DNA from: Bacteroidales bacterium UBA4912
Lineage (GTDB): Bacteria; Bacteroidota; Bacteroidia; Bacteroidales; Dysgonomonadaceae
Direction: 5' to 3'
NCBI GenBank assembly: GCA_002398875.1
Contig: DHCC01000035.1
Coordinates: 1-24,812, forward strand
Length of the DNA: 24,812 bases
Each line of letters begins with the position of its first letter. The stretch's first letter is position 1. A program made the position numbers and the translations under genes. Shown piece after piece: positions 8,495-18,100 of the stretch. The notes under the pieces were generated by a model that saw nothing but the letters and a program-made list of their open reading frames with translations, was not told the DNA's origin and searched no databases.

Positions 8495-8532
8495 AAAAAA
8501 ACAGGAGGGGAAACTACTGTTTTCCCTCCTGT
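8495..8532 (-). terminator. Intrinsic terminator after rprY
   Basis: ACAGGAGGGGAAA (8501-8513) pairs with TTTTCCCTCCTGT (8520-8532), leaving a six-base loop. On the minus strand the hairpin is followed by six T (8495-8500). It lies 30 bases after the rprY stop and before the promoter of the efflux genes, so it separates the two transcription units. Confidence 0.85.
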
Positions 8533-8562
8533 CCATTCTTTTAAATTTTCAGTGTAAAGTTA

Positions 8563-9279
8563 TTATTGCTCAGCATTCTCATCATCCTCAGTAGGTACGA
8601 TCAGTTTGTATCCCTTACCATGGATGTTTATGATTTCAATATTGGGCTCGGGTTTCAACAGCTTGCGCAGTTTGGTGATGTAAACATCCATACTGCGTGC
8701 ATTGAAATATGTATCCTCTTCCCAAATCTGTTTCAGAGCGTGATTCCTTTCAAGGATATCATTCGCATGAGCACAAAGGAGTGACAACAGTTCAGACTCT
8801 TTAGTAGTGAGTTTGGTTTGAGTATCACTAATAGTAAGAATCTGCTTCTGTGTATCAAATGTCATCGTGCCAAATTTATACACCTGCTGTTCTTTGCTCT
8901 TCTTGCCTTTCACACGACGTATGATAGCTTCGATTCGAAGAACAAGTTCTTCCATACTGAATGGCTTGGTGATATAGTCGTCGGCACCTGCTTTGAAGCC
9001 TTCAAGCACATCCTCCTTCATATTTTTGGCAGTAAGGAAAATCACCGGAATCTCCGAGTTAATTTGTCTTATTTCCTTAACCAGTGTTACACCGTCTTTT
9101 TTTGGCATCATAACGTCAACAATGCACAGGTCGTATTTTGTTTTCACGAATCCTTTGAATCCGGCTTCCCCATCAGGGAACAAGTCGGTGTCAAACCCTT
9201 TTGCCTGGAGATATTCTCTCAACAACATGCCAAGATTTTCATCATCTTCGCATAAAAAAATTTTCAATTTCTCTTCCAT
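8563..9279 (-). CDS. rprY: OmpR-family response regulator RprY
   Basis: The 238-residue protein has a receiver domain (about 1-122) and a winged-helix DNA-binding domain (about 135-230). Acidic pocket residues are Asp12 and Asp13, the phosphorylation site is Asp55 in CIVDVMMP, the switch Thr is in FLTAK (81-85) and the conserved Lys105 is in ITKPFS. The DNA-binding part shows TKESELLSLL and the C-terminal hairpin GKGYKLIV. The sequence closely fits the RprY regulators of Bacteroidales, which act with RprX and are linked in Bacteroides and Porphyromonas to stress and envelope or metabolic gene control. It begins 1 base after the rprX stop region, so the two are translated from one message. A strong terminator follows. 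Confidence 0.93.
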   Translation of the reverse strand: MEEKLKIFLCEDDENLGMLLREYLQAKGFDTDLFPDGEAGFKGFVKTKYDLCIVDVMMPKKDGVTLVKEIRQINSEIPVIFLTAKNMKEDVLEGFKAGADDYITKPFSMEELVLRIEAIIRRVKGKKSKEQQVYKFGTMTFDTQKQILTISDTQTKLTTKESELLSLLCAHANDILERNHALKQIWEEDTYFNARSMDVYITKLRKLLKPEPNIEIINIHGKGYKLIVPTEDDENAEQ

Positions 9280-9280
9280 A

Positions 9281-10843
9281 TCATTTTTGTGTTATTAGGG
9301 GTAAACTTATTATAAATTTTGTTCCTTTACCCAGATCACTCTCTGCACGTATAGTGCCGTTGAGGTCTGTTACAATTTTCTTTACATACGCTAAACCAAG
9401 TCCGAAGCCCTTTACATCGTGTCGGTTTCCTGTATGTACACGATAGAATCTTTCAAATACTTTTTTAGCATCCTCCTTTTTCATTCCTATTCCATTATCC
9501 TCAATAGATATAATGATTTTATTTCCTTCATTGCGTGTGCGCATCATCAACTCCGGTGGGACATCTCTTTTGCGGTACTTAAGTGCATTATCCAGAATGT
9601 TGAACAATACATTTGTGAAGTGCATCTCATCTACATAAATTGTAGATTTCTCTGCCTGCAAATCAATATCCAGAGTACCTTCCAGCTTTTCCACTTTCAA
9701 AACATGTGTGTTAGCAACACTTGCCACCAGATCGTTTGCATCTAATTCCTTCATCTTTAGTTTGGTCTTCTGCTGATCAAACAGTGACATGTGCAATACT
9801 TTTTCCACCTGGAGACTAAGCCGTTTTGTCTCATCATTTATAACACCTGTTACATGTTTAAACACTTCTGGTGATTTCAGAATCGAGTCATCCTTAAGCA
9901 TCTGTGATGCCAGTGAAATAGTTGATACAGGAGTTTTCAGCTCATGCGTCATGTTATTAATAAAATCATTTTTCATCTCAGACAAACGCTTTTGTCTGAA
10001 TAACGATACCATTGTAAAAATAAACGTTATCAACAGGATAAACGTGAATATCAGAGATGGTATAAAAAAAGAAAGCTCGCTATAAACATAATTTCTTTTT
10101 GTCGGGAAATATACCCTTAGTGAATTCAGCTTAGCTGATGAATCATACGGAAACAGTGTCTGAGTGTAAATTGCACTCCTATCTCTGTTTGAAAATCCGG
10201 GTGATGAGAAAACAACCTCGTTTTTGAAATTCACAACTTGAAAACTGAACGGTTCATTTAAACCATTATAAGACAGTTCTAAGCGAATGTTTTGCTCCAG
10301 CCGGTTGAAGTCTACCCTGTTTTCAATAGGCTCACTGCTTGCTCGGTTCATTATCTTGAAGATAACCTCATCCAGTAGCGAGCGTTCGTGCAGGTAGCGT
10401 TTCGACAATATTTGCTGCATCTCATACTGTGTTTTTGAGATAGTGCTGGCACTTTGCTGAGGCGTTATAAATACTCTGTCCTGTTCATCCTCAGGTCTTA
10501 ACGATAACTCCTGCGTGTTCGAATCCAATCCAGATCTGCCTGTATCAGGCATTTCACCGGCACGTACTGACTGCTCGTTTGTGATGTTTTCTGAACTGCC
10601 CGATGGGTTATACTGCTGCGAATATCTGTTTTCCGATTCAATCATATCCTGCTCCAGGTAGTAAAGAGTCTGGTCCTGTTCAAGGTCCCTCATCACGTTA
10701 TACAGGCTTCGGTTGACCTGTTCATCAAACTGCTGAGAGCGGATATCCATGCTGGTCCGCATATATCTTACTTGCAAAAACAGCAAAGCAAAGAAAGCTG
10801 TGAACATCACTACGGCAAGCAACCAAATAGTCGATTTTTTCAT
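9281..10843 (-). CDS. rprX: Sensor histidine kinase RprX
   Basis: This 520-residue membrane kinase pairs with RprY. Helix 1 is at about residues 7-26 and helix 2 at about 259-281, enclosing a periplasmic sensor region of about 230 residues. That region is rich in Gln, Ser and Glu at 60-145. The dimerization domain carries the phospho-acceptor His300 in NNMTHELKTP. The ATP-binding domain shows an N-box with Asn415 and Asn419 (NVLFNILDNALKY), G1 DNGIGM (449-454) and G2 GFGLGLA (479-485). All catalytic parts are present. It is the first gene of the rprXY operon and is divergent from the isomerase-like gene. What the periplasmic part senses cannot be read from the sequence. Confidence 0.93.
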   Translation of the reverse strand: MKKSTIWLLAVVMFTAFFALLFLQVRYMRTSMDIRSQQFDEQVNRSLYNVMRDLEQDQTLYYLEQDMIESENRYSQQYNPSGSSENITNEQSVRAGEMPDTGRSGLDSNTQELSLRPEDEQDRVFITPQQSASTISKTQYEMQQILSKRYLHERSLLDEVIFKIMNRASSEPIENRVDFNRLEQNIRLELSYNGLNEPFSFQVVNFKNEVVFSSPGFSNRDRSAIYTQTLFPYDSSAKLNSLRVYFPTKRNYVYSELSFFIPSLIFTFILLITFIFTMVSLFRQKRLSEMKNDFINNMTHELKTPVSTISLASQMLKDDSILKSPEVFKHVTGVINDETKRLSLQVEKVLHMSLFDQQKTKLKMKELDANDLVASVANTHVLKVEKLEGTLDIDLQAEKSTIYVDEMHFTNVLFNILDNALKYRKRDVPPELMMRTRNEGNKIIISIEDNGIGMKKEDAKKVFERFYRVHTGNRHDVKGFGLGLAYVKKIVTDLNGTIRAESDLGKGTKFIISLPLITQK

Positions 10844-10884
10844 ACTTTTATTTACTTACCTCCGTTTTATTTACAATTATATTT

Positions 10885-10899
10885 CAAAGATCGTCTTTG
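10885..10899. promoter_or_regulatory. Palindrome upstream of rprX, possible operator
   Basis: CAAAGATCGTCTTTG has perfect six-base arms around TCG, 42 bases before the rprX start codon. It is placed where an operator or a 5'-leader hairpin could act on rprXY. The rest of the 345-base gap 10844-11188 is very A/T-rich, contains no gene, and shows no convincing full rprX promoter. Confidence 0.35.
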
Positions 10900-11102
10900 T
10901 TAATTAATAATTTAACAAATAAACGACTTTTTTGTTTAACATATCCTCTTAAAATTGAAAAAATGCGTAAAAAAATAGAAGTTTCAACAATAATTAATGA
11001 AATATGTCCTCTATGACATCGATTTTAGGATTTGTTAAAATGGAGAGTTGTTCATTTTTAAAAAAGTTTCATTAGCAAGTATGCAAAACACCTTTTTTAT
11101 TA

Positions 11103-11110
11103 TAAATTTG
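11103..11110 (+). promoter_or_regulatory. Possible -7 element for the isomerase-like gene
   Basis: TAAATTTG matches TAnnTTTG and would start transcription about 70 bases before the ATG at 11189. No clear TTG lies at the -33 position. Confidence 0.35.
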
Positions 11111-11188
11111 TATGAAAACACTAGTTAGATAGATTTTTAAAGTACGATTTAAAAAATAATTGATTAATACATTTAAATTTAAGATGCA

Positions 11189-12097
11189 ATGAAATCAAAC
11201 ACATCCCGTCGTGACTTCTTAAAAGCTATTGTCATAGCCCCGGCAATTCCTGCATTCACCTCATTTATAAATTCAGATAGAATGGGAGAAAGTAGCGCAA
11301 TCCAAATCAAATTCAAAGTAAGTCTGAATCTTTACTCTTTTAATAAATTGCTAAGTGACAAGGAAGTAGACCTTTTTGATATGCTTCGATTCTGTGCACA
11401 ACATAATTTTGATGCCATTGATCCTACAGGATACTATTTCCCTGGTTATCCAACCCCTCCTCCTAATGAATTTATCAACGAATTCAAACGAGAGGCATTT
11501 CTTCTAGGACTTGATATAAGCGGTACGGGAGTACGCAATGATTTTGCCAATCCCGATCCTGTAGCACGTGAAACTGATATCGAACATATCAAACAATGGA
11601 TTGAGGTAGCAGCAAAGTTGGGTTCACCTAATTTGCGTATATTTGCCGGAACCAACTCACATGAGGGATTTACAAGAGATCAGGTGTTTAAATGGATGTC
11701 ACAGGATATTCGCAAATGCTGTGATTATGGTAAAGAGTTTGGTGTAATTGTTGCCTTACAGAATCATAATGATTTTATAAAAACTGCAGACGATGTTGAC
11801 CGTATCTTCGAGATGGTCGACTCTGACTGGCTGGGACTTAACCTTGATATTGGCAGTTATCGTAAGGGTGATCCTTATGCAGAGATTGAGAAAAACATAA
11901 TGAAAGCAGTTACCTGGCAAATTAAGGAAAATGTATGGATAAATGGAAAGGAAACACCTGTTGATCTGAAGAAATTATTTCAAATTATCAAAAAAGCAGG
12001 CTACAGAGGATATTTACCTCTAGAGACACTGGGAGCCGGAGATCCTTACCAAAAAGTACCCAATCTTCTAAATGAAGTCAGACAGGTATTAAGCTGA
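11189..12097 (+). CDS. Exported sugar phosphate isomerase/epimerase-like TIM-barrel protein
   Basis: The protein has 302 residues. It begins with a twin-arginine-type leader (SRRDFLKA, residues 6-13, then a hydrophobic stretch to about 25), so it is probably exported folded, or lipid-free across the inner membrane, by the Tat route. The rest fits the xylose-isomerase-like TIM barrel (AP endonuclease 2 superfamily). Typical signs are SLNLYSF near the start of the barrel, NLRIFAG, VALQNHND, NLDIGS and the late LPLETLG strand, which carry the usual metal-binding Glu, His, Asp and Glu positions. The family isomerizes or epimerizes sugars, and Tat-exported members are common in Bacteroidota, usually without known substrate. 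Its stop lies 11 bases from the sprA stop on the other strand, with no terminator between them. Confidence 0.87.
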   Translation: MKSNTSRRDFLKAIVIAPAIPAFTSFINSDRMGESSAIQIKFKVSLNLYSFNKLLSDKEVDLFDMLRFCAQHNFDAIDPTGYYFPGYPTPPPNEFINEFKREAFLLGLDISGTGVRNDFANPDPVARETDIEHIKQWIEVAAKLGSPNLRIFAGTNSHEGFTRDQVFKWMSQDIRKCCDYGKEFGVIVALQNHNDFIKTADDVDRIFEMVDSDWLGLNLDIGSYRKGDPYAEIEKNIMKAVTWQIKENVWINGKETPVDLKKLFQIIKKAGYRGYLPLETLGAGDPYQKVPNLLNEVRQVLS

Positions 12098-12108
12098 AGT
12101 AGAATTTG

Positions 12109-15100
12109 TTATTGATTCAGGTTTAAACGAAGACTGACTCCGGCATTACTGTTTACTGTGGAATATGAGTTAGATGAGACCATTGGTCGGTGTCTCATTC
12201 TTTCATAATACGCCCTCAAAGTCATGGATTTGCTTAATACATAATCGGCTGTGAAATATATAGAGGTTGATTTTAGTCCGCTTGTTGCCTGTGTGAAACC
12301 ATCTTCAATCTTGCGTATGAGTGATTTGGTTGATTTGTGTGACAGGTCGATACGAGTAGTCAGGTTAGCTATTCTGTATCCCATTCCTAAAGCAATATCA
12401 TTATCACTGGTTTCCACTATTCGGTTGGAGGCAATATTCAGGTTGAGAGAGCGTGTTTTATTTAGACGGATGCTAAGGCTAAGGTCGTTGTAGAGTACAC
12501 TTTGAGCCTCTATTAAGGGATTGAAACTTTCGAGTATACTCACTGAAGGAATGTCGAAAGGAGAAGTTGCAATTAACGTTCCTGAAATAGGATCAGGAAT
12601 ATAGCCAAGGTTACTTTTATCGTCATCATTTATCGGCTGCCAGCTTAGAAGTGAAGAATAAGAACCTACTCTATATTGCGAAATATATCGGTGGTTGAGG
12701 TTGAACGATTTAAATTGATTTTCGAGAGCAGGAATCATATTAAGCAGGTTATAGGTAATATTCCAGTTGGGAAGTAGCGAGCGTAAGTCGGGGAAGGCAG
12801 TCAGACTGATATTATTTGGACTCTTTCCGGTATAGGCAGCCAGGAAGGCTGGTACCATTATGTCGGCGGAGTTAGATTTTACTAATGGTAAATTCTGATT
12901 ATCAGATTGTATCTTTGAATTAATTTCTTCAGTAGGATTCTGATTATTATATAAACCTTGAACTCTTTCTGCTATAATTTCCCTGTTTTGCATGAATTTG
13001 TTGAAAGTAGGGGAGTTATAAGTGTTGGACTGTGTTAGGTTTTCAAATGCTGAGGAGATTGCAATTGTTGTCATTGCGAAGCTGCCACCATGGATAACCG
13101 GCATTCCTTCAACCATATACTGCATTTCGGTGCGACGGTTATCTTCATACATAACATTCAGATTGATCACTAGTCCTTTAAACGGTTCAAGTACTGCTTC
13201 CATTCTCAGATTGCCGGTTTCATTAAATAGAGCAGGTATGATGTTTTCTTCATTGATAACCAGCAGCTTTTGTGATAGTGAACGTTTTACAAAATCCATG
13301 CCGCCATCAAAGCCGAAAGCAAACGGAAGCCCTGGTTGCAGAATTCCACTTTCACTATTCTGTCCGAATAAGTCGCCAATAACAGTTTTATATCCCGGCA
13401 GATCTGTTCTTGTTTTAAAGCCAAGATTCATGTTTATATTTTTAAGAGGTGATTTTCTGTATATTGATGCGAAATTGAAAACACTGTTTATTGTTAGTGA
13501 GAGATCATTTTGAAGAAAATTGCCTATTGTTGCGTCTGGTATAAAAGCGCCTCTTTCCCACCTGTAACGAGAGTTGTAGGCTACACTCGAGTTTATCCAG
13601 TTTAAGAAAGGAATATTTGCAAAAGGCAGGGTGTATGTGACATCGGTCGACTGCTCATAATTAAGTGGTCTGCCCAGATCAGCAATACTTTGTACTACAG
13701 AATCCTTCCAAATCTCGTAATCACTTCGGTTTATCTTTTTGTTTACCTGTAAGTAAGGCTCTTCAATTTCAGCAAGGGTTCCCGATTTGAATGATATGCG
13801 TAAATTACGTGTCATATTCCACACAAAAGATAAGTTTCTGTCCCAAAAGAAGTTTCTGCTGAATGTTAGATATTTATGACTTTGTGTATGTGTTGGTGTA
13901 CCCATCAGCTCTCTTAGTTGAATCTCCTGATAATTGCGTAATAAAGAAGATGTTAGCCGTAGTGAACTCGGAACAAGATTGAAATTGATCCAATCAAAAT
14001 ATTTTGAGTCAGTGAAGGGTTTCCACGACCTGAGTAGCGGAGTATAGAAGTATTCAGTCAGAATGCGCCAGTCCTTTACAGTTGCAAAATCAGTTTCAGG
14101 GTTCCGCTGACTGTTTACATTATGCGCATAACTGAAGCTGAAGTTTGCCGGATCGTAAGGCATAGGCTTACTGCTTTTTATGTCAAACTTAACATCGTTA
14201 ATACTCAGACTTTTATTTATCCATGTTGTCAAAGCAATATTTTTTATGGAGTCAGTTAAATGTCGATTGTCCGATATTTTAAGAGACTCAGATAGAAGTA
14301 TGTCCTTGTTGAATGGATCATACATAGGTGCAGATAATTGATTAGAAAATGAATAGTAGAGTGGTGCAGAAAGTTTAACCTGTTTGGGTAAAAATCTCCC
14401 CAGCTCGAGGTTTACTGCCAAATTAAATGCGCTGTAGTCATCATTTCTCCTCTGCAGTAAACTCTGATCGAGAGCCCCAAACCCCGCGGTCTCCTTTCGT
14501 CCTGATAGGTTGATATTGCCAATATCCGACAGTTTCAGGTTTATATTAGCCTGCGCTGCCCAGCCTCCTTTCTCGTCAAACTCGCTAAGTCGTAGTTCAT
14601 TAACCCACACTTCTGCAGTTCTATTGCCGGTTGAATGATTACGTATGCCAATCATTATTACTTTAACCTCTGCCAGTGAAGGGTTTCCAACAATTGAAAC
14701 TGCGTTGGCAGGTTTTTCAGGATCAGTGCGCGTGAACCGCCTGAATCTGTCAGCACCTGAACCTTGATGCTCAGATAAATTACGTTCAGTTTTTAGAGAA
14801 GTAAGCAGTTCTAGTGGGAAATTAAACATATTAGATGCCGGCCACACTTTCATTCGATCCTCTTCACTATTAGAGCTATACTGCCCTTCAGGAGTAATAA
14901 CCAGTGGAATCTCATACTCATAATAGTTGTTCATGTAATCAGAACCCATTCGTATGAAAACAGAGAGATCGCCATCATCAAGAGAGCCCGGGTCTTCCGT
15001 TAATTGTTCTGCATGAACAAACATCTGCAGACGCTTATATCGCCTCATGTCATACCCTGTGTTTTTGTAGATAGATCTTGAATCTCCAGGTTCCAGATTG

Positions 15101-18100
15101 GTGATTTTGAGTGACAACGACTGCTCATTCTCCTGTCTTAGCTGAGGTTGACCCGGGTCGATAATCCTGTTTACGCCTGGTGGCAGGACATAGTTAACTG
15201 GTGTGCGGCTGCCATTCTCTTCTATGTTAACTGCAGAAATATCTATGTTTCCAGAACCTGATAAATCACCACCTGAAATCAGATCGCGACGGTATGTACG
15301 CCATTCACTTCTCACCAGTTCAAGTGTTGCAAATCTCAGAAAAATAGGTTCTTCGAAATCTGTAAGAAATATTCTCATGAAGTGTATGTTGTTGAAACCG
15401 CGGATATTGCCGACAACTGACTGATAGTCACGTACCGGAATCCTGAACTGATACCATCTGACTTTACTGTTACTGCCATTGCGTAGTCTTACTGTCACCT
15501 CCCGGCTATCAACAATATAGTTGCTGCCTGTAATCATATCTTCAGGTCTTAGCGAAACTTTATATTGATAATAAGACTCATGCTCGTTAAGTGTGTTATC
15601 GTTGTTAATATCCTCAACATCAGGCGTAGTGCGTGAGGCTCCCGAAAAACCGTCATCTTCCGCTGCTAAAGAGTTACCTTCAGTTCCGTTGAAGTACTTA
15701 TATCGTTCAAGAATACTTAATTGTCTGCGATCCTGTTCACTGCCACGATAGTGCCGAAAATTATCACCTGACGGATCATTCAGAGGAGAGTGGGGATCCT
15801 CCTCCATCTGTGAAATTGTTGACTCTGATAGTCGAGGTTTAAGTTCTTCAAGGTACTGGTTGTAAGTGGGATAAACCTTCTCCTCTGAAGTACTCAGACC
15901 ATTGAGACCTACATCCTGAAGTTGTCTTGTTTCCATTCCTGACGAATTGTCGAAAGAATAAACAGTGGACTGTCTCTTAGGATATTTTCCCCAAACGGTT
16001 CGCCCAACAGCGGTTGTGTCAGCATCCACCGGTAAGCCGTTTTCAAAAAACTTCTTACCATCCTTCAATATATCCTCAGAAATATCTCCCAAATTAAAAT
16101 AGATATCACCACCTCGAGAAGTACCCAAAGAGTCGTTGACAAACGGATCCATAAGCCAAAATTCTATATACTCAACATTCGCAGCTTCAAAATCATGTAC
16201 ATCCATTCGTCTCGTTATCCCGCCCCATCGAGCGGAAGGATTTAGTAGCTTACCATCACTGTTTACTTTCGTGTCAAGGTTATATGGTCCCCTTTCATTT
16301 GGATAAAATGAAATATTAAGTACAGGAATAGTTGTGGGTAAACCATAATATGCTTCTCTCTTTGGAAAGATTTCTCTTTCTAAAACCTCCCTTACTAAAT
16401 GATTAGAGAGTTGTTCTGGGTCGTTTTTAATATGTGCCGGCGTGAGGCTGGAATTACGTCGGGTAAAGATACCATCTATATAAAACCAAGCCATCTGAGC
16501 ACGGTTTTTGCCATATTCAGTGTTATTAGATAGTCCCGATTCAGGAAAAAGTGCATTCGGACTATTGTTATAAGGCGTGGAAGCCAGTGTCCATGAGTAA
16601 GGGGAATGAATATCAATTCCTGAAGCAGAAGACTCAAAATCATCCAAATAAGAGAATCCGCCTGTGTATTTGTTTTTGTAATGACCCGGTAACATCTGTG
16701 CGTACTCCAGGTCGGCAGTAAGCTCTGATGGTTCAGAAGCTTCTACAAAAGGAAGTTTATCGATAAGGTTGGTTAACATATACGACTGCTTACGATACGA
16801 CAGATTAGCCCCCCACAGAGTGTTTTTTGATGCTTCATCACCAAAAGCTGTCTTAACTACAAGTGGTTTTTCGTAATAATGCATCAGCGTTCCCCCCACC
16901 GATAGATTTTTGGAAATGTCATACAACAGATTAATACCCATACGAGTCTTTCGCTGAGTCTGCATAAGCGGTCTGTTTTCAATAGTAACATTCACAGGTG
17001 TACCAGAATTTATCAATTGACGGTTGAGTATAGTTACCCTTCCTATCATATAATCAACAGAATAATCCACTCCCTCGGTTAATAGAACCCCTGCTGCGGT
17101 AGCGCGAACAGAACCTCTGGCAATATTCATCGCATTAAGATTGATTTCGCTTCCCGATGATCCAAGGTACTCTCCGATCAGTCTAAACTTGTTCTTTTCA
17201 GGAATTTGCTGTGCAACAGTTTTAGTGGAGTCATACAACTCCTGAAAAACATACCTGTCAGCAACCACATTATTTCCAATTTCTTGCCTGAGGTGAGAGC
17301 CGAAAGGTTCTGTTACCGGAAAAATAATATATCCGTTCTCTGAATCAACAGTATATCCATCAAGAAAATCGAAGATACCGTCAGGGTAGGGGTCGCCACG
17401 CCCATTCAGTCGGTCAAGATTCATCATATTAAGCAATTGCTGATCACCAACTTCCTGCTCAGGAAGATAATTAAGATAGACTCCTGTTGTATCGCTTTGA
17501 TATCTTATTTCAAGTTTGAAGCGCTCTTTCTGAATATCATACGCACCGTATCCCAGTGAGTAGATATTCTTCATCATCAAATCCCATGTAGGAGAGTATG
17601 GTGACAGTGAAACAGGCTTAAGTAGTTTCACAAAAAGAGCTCCTGGTGAATCAGTTATTGCATTGTTTGTGAATTCCCCAACCTGATACACATCGCCATT
17701 GTAAGTAAATTCGAAAGCAACAGCTAGTACTTCATCATCCTGAAGTGGCATTGTAAGAGAGATATACCCAAGCTGAGGTTGATATTTATATTCGGAGGTG
17801 TTTAGAAGTCTTGCATTTTCAAGTTTCTCGTAATCAATACCCTGTATCATTGTTGAAGGGAAAATATTATTCACATCACTTAAATTCCGTACTCCTGAAT
17901 ATTCTGATATCAGATCTCCATACAAGCTATTCGCATTGTTATGCGTTACGTTACTGTTACCCTGACTAACCCATAAAGTATTATGGATATTTTCATTCTC
18001 TCCCAGATCAGCTAAAGCCACAATATTGTGAACCTGTTCATAATTGCCGCGCCTGTTTGTTACCCATACCTCCATACGAGTTATTGATACACGTGACTGT

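Noticed and set aside
8818..9255. 145-codon plus-strand open frame opposite rprY
   Set aside because: Fully antisense to the RprY receiver domain, rich in Cys, His and Phe as typical of shadow frames.
13022..13513. 163-codon open frame on the plus strand inside sprA
   Set aside because: It is antisense to strongly conserved SprA coding sequence, its composition is low in structure-like patterns and it has no promoter; a shadow of the real gene.
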